NCBI GenBank assembly: GCA_017454585.1
Contig: JAFTCU010000075.1
Coordinates: forward strand, 1 to 20,099
Length of the DNA: 20,099 nucleotides
Source: Thermoguttaceae bacterium
Lineage (GTDB): Bacteria > Planctomycetota > Planctomycetia > Pirellulales > Thermoguttaceae
Reading direction: 5' to 3'
Positions 15,942-20,099 of the stretch are shown here, piece after piece. Positions within the stretch are counted from its first letter, which is position 1. Every line of letters begins with the position of its first letter. Under the pieces are notes generated by a model that made no database searches, was not told the origin of the DNA, and saw nothing but the letters and a program-made list of their open reading frames with translations. The translations under genes were made by a program, and so were the position numbers.

Positions 15942-16039
15942 TACGGGGACGACGCTTCCAGCGTCGTCTTTAATTCGTAATTTAAAATTCATAATTCATA
16001 ATTCATAATTGGAAACGCCGCTGGAAGCGTCGTCCCCGT
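15942..16039. repeat. REPIN-like inverted pair (copies F and G)
   Basis: Copy F (plus, 15942-15968) and copy G (minus, 16015-16039) are inverted. Arms 15943-15967 and 16015-16039 match as reverse complements except at one position, with a 47-nt AT-rich spacer. The spacer holds three tandem ATTCATA heptamers plus ATT (15987-16010). It lies between the stop of the oxidoreductase gene (16046) and the start of the glycosidase gene (15895), only 6 nt after the former, so it would form a long hairpin inside any shared transcript. Confidence 0.85.
15987..16010. repeat. Tandem ATTCATA heptamer array
   Basis: Three full ATTCATA units plus ATT, inside the spacer of the F/G inverted pair. On the minus strand it offers several TATGAAT boxes upstream of the glycosidase gene, but no matching -35 element. 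Confidence 0.8.
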
Positions 16040-16045
16040 GGTTTT

Positions 16046-17365
16046 TTACGGCACGATCGCCCCGCCGTCCGTCAGGACTTTTTTTACGGCCGCAAGGTCC
16101 AGCTCGCGGAGCGGGTTGGACGTCCGGACGCTTACGACTGCCGCGGCGGCAGCGGTCTGGCCTGTGGCGATGCACGCCCCCTGAACACGGAGGCCGGAAT
16201 TCGCCAGTCGGTCGGACGAAATGCACCGGCCCGCCACGAGGAAATCGTCAAGTCCCGCCGGGATCTGCGCCCGCAGCGGAACCGTGGGGACCGTCCCTTC
16301 CGTGAGCTGTTTCGGCTGGACGCCCGTTTCGTTGACATGCAGATCGACCGGGTAAAACGCGAAGCAGAGCGAATCGTCCCACCGTTTCCCCGACGTGTAA
16401 TCGTCCACCGTGATCACGTAATCGCCCACGACGCGGAAGGTCTCACGCACGCCGACCTCGGGGCAGAACTCGACCAGTTTGGCCGTCTCGCCTCCCGGAA
16501 GCGTCCGAATGAAACGGAGCATCCGAAGGGCCGCCTGCCGTCCGCGCAGGTTGGTCTCGGTCCGTTTTTCAGCGGTCGAGCCGTCAGCGCCGTACACGTA
16601 ATTCCGGGACGAGTCCTCCAGCGAGGAAAGGATCCCCCACCGCGCGTCGCCCGGCTGGAGCGTTCCGTCTTTCATCACCGCGTTGTACTTTTGGACGATT
16701 TCGGCTTTCTGCTCCGGCGTGAGTTTTTGGACGGGGATCTCGTGTTTGATCCGGTAATTGAACGTTCCGGGCTGGGTCGTTTCCTCGCGCATCCGGTTGG
16801 CTCCCGCCAGCGTCGCCACCGACGCGCTTCCCGTGCAGTCGATCACCCGGCGGGCGTGGATCGTGCGGATCTCCCCCATCGCCGCGGTGGTCACGTCCCA
16901 GCCGGCGGCGGTCTTTTTCAGCGAGGTGGGGGCCTCGTAGTAGCGGATCTTCACGCCGGCTTTCAGGAGAGCTTCCTCTGCCATCAGCGCGAAGAGCGGG
17001 CCATTAATGCGGACCTGAAGCTCCCAGTGCCGGGCCGAACCGCCGCGGCTGAAATCGGGGAGCGTGCCGTCGTTGAGTTTCACGCACTCGCAGATCAGAT
17101 CCCACGTCGGGCCGGCAATCACCTGCTTCCCCCAGGCGTGGAAAAGGCCGGGAAACGCCACGCCGCCCGAGGTGGTGTTTCCGCCCAGAATGTGCGTCGC
17201 CTCGACCAGGATCACGTCCGCACCGGTCTTCCCGGCAAAGAGCGCTGCACTGATCCCCGCAGAACCACCGCCAACGACCAAAATCTCGCACGACGCCTCA
17301 TCCGCCCCGGCCCGCGGGGTGAAAAGGAGGATGGAAAACAGAAGGAACAAAATGGTCTTGCGCAT
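16046..17365 (-). CDS. Exported FAD-dependent oxidoreductase (FAD_oxidored family)
   Basis: The N-terminal hydrophobic segment (MRKTILFLLFSILLFTPRAGA) fits a signal peptide or anchor, followed at once by the Rossmann fold: ILVVGGGSAG with G32, G34 and G37 of GxGxxG, and E56 ending beta-2 for binding the FAD ribose. HILGGNTTSGG (59-69) and the C-terminal DDFLVAGRCISSDRLANSGLRVQGACIATGQ are hallmarks of the FAD_oxidored family (PF12831), common in planctomycetes and polysaccharide-degrading bacteria and mostly uncharacterised. The length of 439 residues is normal. AAGGAG lies 6 nt before the ATG. The gltS-like gene ends 31 nt upstream, so the two are likely co-transcribed. A secreted, cofactor-loaded flavoprotein would need Tat export, but no twin-arginine motif is seen; membrane anchoring is an alternative. 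Substrate unknown. Confidence 0.87.
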   Translation of the reverse strand: MRKTILFLLFSILLFTPRAGADEASCEILVVGGGSAGISAALFAGKTGADVILVEATHILGGNTTSGGVAFPGLFHAWGKQVIAGPTWDLICECVKLNDGTLPDFSRGGSARHWELQVRINGPLFALMAEEALLKAGVKIRYYEAPTSLKKTAAGWDVTTAAMGEIRTIHARRVIDCTGSASVATLAGANRMREETTQPGTFNYRIKHEIPVQKLTPEQKAEIVQKYNAVMKDGTLQPGDARWGILSSLEDSSRNYVYGADGSTAEKRTETNLRGRQAALRMLRFIRTLPGGETAKLVEFCPEVGVRETFRVVGDYVITVDDYTSGKRWDDSLCFAFYPVDLHVNETGVQPKQLTEGTVPTVPLRAQIPAGLDDFLVAGRCISSDRLANSGLRVQGACIATGQTAAAAAVVSVRTSNPLRELDLAAVKKVLTDGGAIVP

Positions 17366-17396
17366 AAAAACTCCTTAAAAATCCTGAAAACTCCGT

Positions 17397-18746
17397 TCAG
17401 GAACGCAGGAAAAGGGCCCAAACGACGCACCATACCACGATCGCGGCGACCGAGATCCAGAAGACCGGCCAGCCGCCAAGGTTCATTACGAGCGGAAGGG
17501 CCATAGAGGTCCAGATCCCGCCACCCATGATCGGCTCGTGGAATAATTGCTTGCTTCCGAAGGCGGTCTGGGCGCACGATTTGTTTTCCGGGTCAGCCGT
17601 CCGAAGGAGCAGAAGGCCCGTCGCCGTCACGCCCATCATCTGCCCGAACTCGGCAATAGCGCGCTCAAACCAATCGACTTTGAAAAGCCTTGGCGCCAGG
17701 TAAAGCAGCGCGAAAAGGTTCCAGAGCGTTCCGCCCGCGGCCAGGATCAGAAGCGGGAGCCAGTGCGCCGCGACGAAACCAAGCTGGATCGTGGCGACGG
17801 CCGAAAGGACCAGAAAATCGAGAGATGCGCCGGCGATGCGCTGGACCTGACCGTGATCGACGAACCGGTTCAGCCGGGTCAGGAAGAGCAGGCGCTGAAG
17901 GAGTAAGCCTCCGATCATCGCGAAGGGGAAAAGTGGAAGACTCTGCAAAATGTAAAGTTTCCGGATCGATTCGGGAAGGAACGGGTCGCCGGCGAGGCAG
18001 AGGTTTTTCAGACCGTAGCCGATCAGGACGGCCAGCCCCACCATCGCGATGTGGAAGGCCAGGGAATCGATCGAGTCGGAATGGACCGTCTGCTTTCCCG
18101 CGTCGGGGCGTTGCCCGGGGGAGTAAAATCCATACCGCTCGAGTTCGTCAGCGTCTTCCAGCTTCCGAATGTTTTTCAGGATCCCTTTCCGCACGGCCCA
18201 GTTGATCAGGATCATGCCGACCATGATCCCGAGGATCATTCCGAGCGTCGCCATGGTAAATCCGAGGTCTTTTCCTTCTTCCCAGCCGAGAAATTTAAAG
18301 GTTTCGGTCAGTCCGCCGACGGTTCCGTGCCCACCCTCAAAGCCGATTTCGATCAGGTTTCCGAAAAGGGGAGAAACCCCAAAAACCGGGACGAGCAGGA
18401 GCAGAGTAAGACCCAGTCCAACGACGTACTGCCCCCAGGCGCAGATCTGGCCGAAGCAGAGCTGGGTGCCGGTGAGCTTCCAGAGGCCGTGCATCGGTGG
18501 GCGTTTAATGCCGAGAAAGAGCGATGCGAACACGATGCTGATCAGAAAACCGGGGAGTTCTTTCCAACCGGCCGTACACGCGGAAGGAACCCGAGGTCCG
18601 AAGCAGGTCAAAATCGCCAGTCCCACGCTCCCGCCGATGACCGCGGAGGGAAGGTAAAGTTTTCGCAAAACGGGCAGGCAGGAACGGAGCAGCTTTCCGA
18701 CGAGCAAAAGAGCGCAAAGCGTGCAGAAGGATTCAACGATGATCAT
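17397..18746 (-). CDS. gltS: Sodium/glutamate symporter-like protein (GltS family)
   Basis: Multi-spanning inner-membrane carrier of the GltS family, which imports glutamate with Na+. The N-terminal region (LRKLYLPSAVIGGSVGLAIL, residues 28-47) matches the K-x-x-x-P-x-x-V-x-G-G segment of GltS, and GFEGGHGT (135-142) matches its conserved GGHGT re-entrant loop. A second half-repeat follows (VGYGLKNLC-like helix, then PLLILAAGGTLWNLF). At 449 residues it is longer than the E. coli protein (about 400), mainly through a hydrophilic loop near residues 195-220 with a charged KLEDADELERYGFYSPG segment. No Shine-Dalgarno is obvious; the stop of the upstream NERD gene is 17 nt away, so coupling is possible. 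The true substrate may differ from glutamate. Confidence 0.85.
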   Translation of the reverse strand: MIIVESFCTLCALLLVGKLLRSCLPVLRKLYLPSAVIGGSVGLAILTCFGPRVPSACTAGWKELPGFLISIVFASLFLGIKRPPMHGLWKLTGTQLCFGQICAWGQYVVGLGLTLLLLVPVFGVSPLFGNLIEIGFEGGHGTVGGLTETFKFLGWEEGKDLGFTMATLGMILGIMVGMILINWAVRKGILKNIRKLEDADELERYGFYSPGQRPDAGKQTVHSDSIDSLAFHIAMVGLAVLIGYGLKNLCLAGDPFLPESIRKLYILQSLPLFPFAMIGGLLLQRLLFLTRLNRFVDHGQVQRIAGASLDFLVLSAVATIQLGFVAAHWLPLLILAAGGTLWNLFALLYLAPRLFKVDWFERAIAEFGQMMGVTATGLLLLRTADPENKSCAQTAFGSKQLFHEPIMGGGIWTSMALPLVMNLGGWPVFWISVAAIVVWCVVWALFLRS

Positions 18747-18763
18747 GGATGCGAATTAAAAGA

Positions 18764-19783
18764 TTAATTTTCTGTAAAATAAAGTCCCGAAATGCCGCAC
18801 GGCTCACAATAAATAAAATACTCATTTTTTTGCTTGCGAAGCCGCAACTGACTCCCGCAAACCGGGCATTTCAGATTAATACTGACGTTTTTCCCGCACT
18901 TTTCGCAGTGCCAGTAGTAATTTTTGAATCGGTTTCCCCACAGGATCTTCATGGTGTCTGAACATTCAGGGCAGACCGGATTTCCTCCAAGTTCTTTCAG
19001 GGGATTCTGGAAGGAATTGGGCACTGGTTCTGCAGTGGTTTGGGGAGACGAAACGGCTGGAGCCTCCGGAACGGATTCCTGAACCGGTTCGGAAGGTTTT
19101 GCTTTCTTTTCCAAAGGTTCATGGATCCGATACAAAAACAGACTGACGTTTCGGAGTTCCTCCTGACTCATGTCCCAAATGGCATCTTTGGAAAAAAAGG
19201 CGTCTTTTGAAAAGATGGAATTTTTTCTTTTGTACGTTTCAAAAAGTTCCACGATCCGATCCGTCACCAAATCGGACTTCATCACGACTCCTTCGTAGGG
19301 ATTTTTTCCGGGAGGAAGAATGATTTTTCCCGAATCGGAAATCGCGACGATCACGTCGATCGGCATATAACCGAAACCACCCTGGACGAGACCCAGAAAG
19401 ATTTTTTTTCTTAGAGTTTCACGCTGACTTTGCAAAAGTTCACGCAGAGCGTTTCCCTGGATTTTCGCCTGTTGAACCGGACTGGGCATCCCATTCCAGT
19501 GATTTCCCCAAAGACGGAACCATTGGCCATCCGTTCCGTATTTTACTGCGGTCGTAACGCTTTTGCTTTCGACGATGACCGCGCCGTAACGGGAAAGGAC
19601 AAGGTGGTCGATCTGGCTGAAGCATCCGTTCGGAGCGGCAAACCGAATATTATTCAGGACAAAAAAATCATTGCTTTGGTCAAACCGCTGCTTCAGGTAA
19701 AACGCCATCTGCTTTTCGGCTTTGAAACCGCTTTTTTCAATGGGAGTTTCACAGTTGATGGGGTCAAGTTCTTTGATGATCAT
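18764..19783 (-). CDS. NERD-domain protein with two C-terminal zinc ribbons
   Basis: The N-terminal domain matches the NERD (nuclease-related) domain, a restriction-endonuclease-like fold: GFKAEKQMAFYL, then NGCFSQIDHLVLSRYGAVIVESKS, giving the D59...E72-x-K74 catalytic pattern (QIDH 57-60, ESK 72-74), then a conserved W-x-x-x-x-N-P-like QQAKIQGN region. Residues about 185-270 are a variable, Pro/Ser-rich linker. The C-terminus has four cysteine pairs (CPEC, CEKC, CPVC, CEPC), forming two C4 zinc ribbons like those of topoisomerase I. The active-site residues look intact, so DNA binding and cleavage are plausible but unproved. NERD proteins occur in plasmid and defence contexts; here the neighbours are metabolic. 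The start lacks a good ribosome-binding site. The gene is 17 nt upstream of gltS. Confidence 0.85.
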   Translation of the reverse strand: MIIKELDPINCETPIEKSGFKAEKQMAFYLKQRFDQSNDFFVLNNIRFAAPNGCFSQIDHLVLSRYGAVIVESKSVTTAVKYGTDGQWFRLWGNHWNGMPSPVQQAKIQGNALRELLQSQRETLRKKIFLGLVQGGFGYMPIDVIVAISDSGKIILPPGKNPYEGVVMKSDLVTDRIVELFETYKRKNSIFSKDAFFSKDAIWDMSQEELRNVSLFLYRIHEPLEKKAKPSEPVQESVPEAPAVSSPQTTAEPVPNSFQNPLKELGGNPVCPECSDTMKILWGNRFKNYYWHCEKCGKNVSINLKCPVCGSQLRLRKQKNEYFIYCEPCGISGLYFTEN

Positions 19784-19851
19784 GAGTTAATGGACTTCTT
19801 TCTGCTTCATCGGGGAGTAAGATCAATGCAGGTTCAGAGAGTACCGGGAAG

Positions 19852-19878
19852 GACGACGCTGGAAGCGTCGTCCCCGTA
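19852..19878 (-). repeat. REP-like palindrome, copy H
   Basis: Single minus-orientation copy with a perfect 9-bp hairpin and intact TACGGGG head on the minus strand. It lies 16 nt beyond the isomerase stop and about 70 nt before the NERD gene start, so it may act as a 3' hairpin for the isomerase transcript. Confidence 0.85.
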
Positions 19879-19894
19879 AGACGTTGTCAGTGGC

Positions 19895-20099
19895 TCACCA
19901 CCTGACGGTTTCCAAATATTTCAGGCTCTGGGGGATCTGCGTCTTGAAAGACGGCGAGTCGTCTTCGATGAAGTAGTACTTCACGCCGGTTTCCTGCGCG
20001 GCCTTGAAGATCTCCGGGAAATTCGCCTGGCCCGTGCCGAGCGGAACGTCATTTTCCACGGGCGTACCGCCGGAAAGATTTCCCACTACGCCTTTTCTC
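19895..20099 (-). CDS. Sugar phosphate isomerase/epimerase-like protein, C-terminal end (5' part outside window)
   Basis: The frame is open to the window edge (the visible part starts RKGVVGNLSGG), so the GTG at 20086 is internal and the gene continues beyond 20099. The visible C-terminal 67 residues contain DVPLGTGQANFPEIFKAAQE followed by TGVKYYFIEDDSP, which matches the end of the xylose-isomerase-like TIM barrel (AP_endonuc_2 superfamily), where a G-x-G-x-x-x-F/W-P motif and YYFIEDD near the C-terminus are typical. These enzymes isomerise or epimerise sugars and related polyols. The substrate cannot be told from this fragment. The gene is upstream in the same direction as the NERD gene, with a REP-like element between. 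Confidence 0.75.
   Translation of the reverse strand, partial: RKGVVGNLSGGTPVENDVPLGTGQANFPEIFKAAQETGVKYYFIEDDSPSFKTQIPQSLKYLETVRW

Noticed and set aside
16337..17506. Long open frame (389 codons) on the plus strand
   Set aside because: It is antisense to the FAD oxidoreductase gene; the product is Arg/Gly/His-rich and has no family features, as expected from GC-rich third positions on the other strand. The same applies to plus-strand frames at 6603-7484, 10681-11526, 13856-14737 and 18051-18767.

Overview
The window looks like chromosomal DNA of a bacterium from the Planctomycetota/Verrucomicrobiota/Lentisphaerota group. The clues are a secreted hydrazine-synthase-alpha-like propeller/dihaem protein, a large secreted DUF5696/GH101-like glycosidase, a secreted FAD oxidoreductase of the FAD_oxidored type and an unusual Tad-pilus locus. 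This placement is inference from gene content only. Most genes have GC-rich third positions; the intergenic regions and one small gene (12849-13439) are clearly AT-rich.

Layout. (1) 2-4299, plus strand: the 3' part of a Pro/Gln-rich single-pass membrane protein, followed 5 nt later by a secreted protein with a jelly-roll module, a PD40 propeller and two CxxCH haem motifs. (2) 4485-5291, plus: a secreted protein with a Gly/Met-rich linker. (3) 5292-5579: five copies of a palindromic repeat between convergent genes. (4) 5580-7409, minus: typA/bipA. (5) 7703-10354, plus: the first half of a Tad/Flp pilus locus, with three tandem prepilin paralogues, an A24 prepilin peptidase and CpaB/RcpC, closed by a bidirectional terminator. 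(6) 10432-12237, minus: pepF, with a strong promoter. (7) 12508-12579, plus: tRNA-Glu(UUC) with its own promoter and terminator. (8) 12849-13439, plus: an AT-rich orphan gene with a near-consensus promoter and its own terminator. (9) 13502-20099, all minus: from upstream to downstream, a sugar isomerase/epimerase-like gene (cut by the window edge), a NERD/zinc-ribbon protein, a GltS-type symporter, a secreted FAD-dependent oxidoreductase and a secreted glycosidase.

Functional reading. The 13.5-20.1 kb block resembles a small nutrient-use cluster (secreted hydrolase, oxidoreductase, organic-acid or amino-acid symporter, sugar isomerase), although its substrate cannot be read from sequence. The pilus block makes and processes pilins but lacks, inside the window, the secretin, ATPase and platform genes needed to assemble a fibre.

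The strongest unexplained signal is a family of eight REP-like palindromes, five at 5315-5548, two at 15942-16039 and one at 19852-19878. Each has a TACGGGG head followed by a 9-bp hairpin. Two pairs are arranged head-out as inverted pairs (REPIN-like). No mobilising transposase lies in the window.
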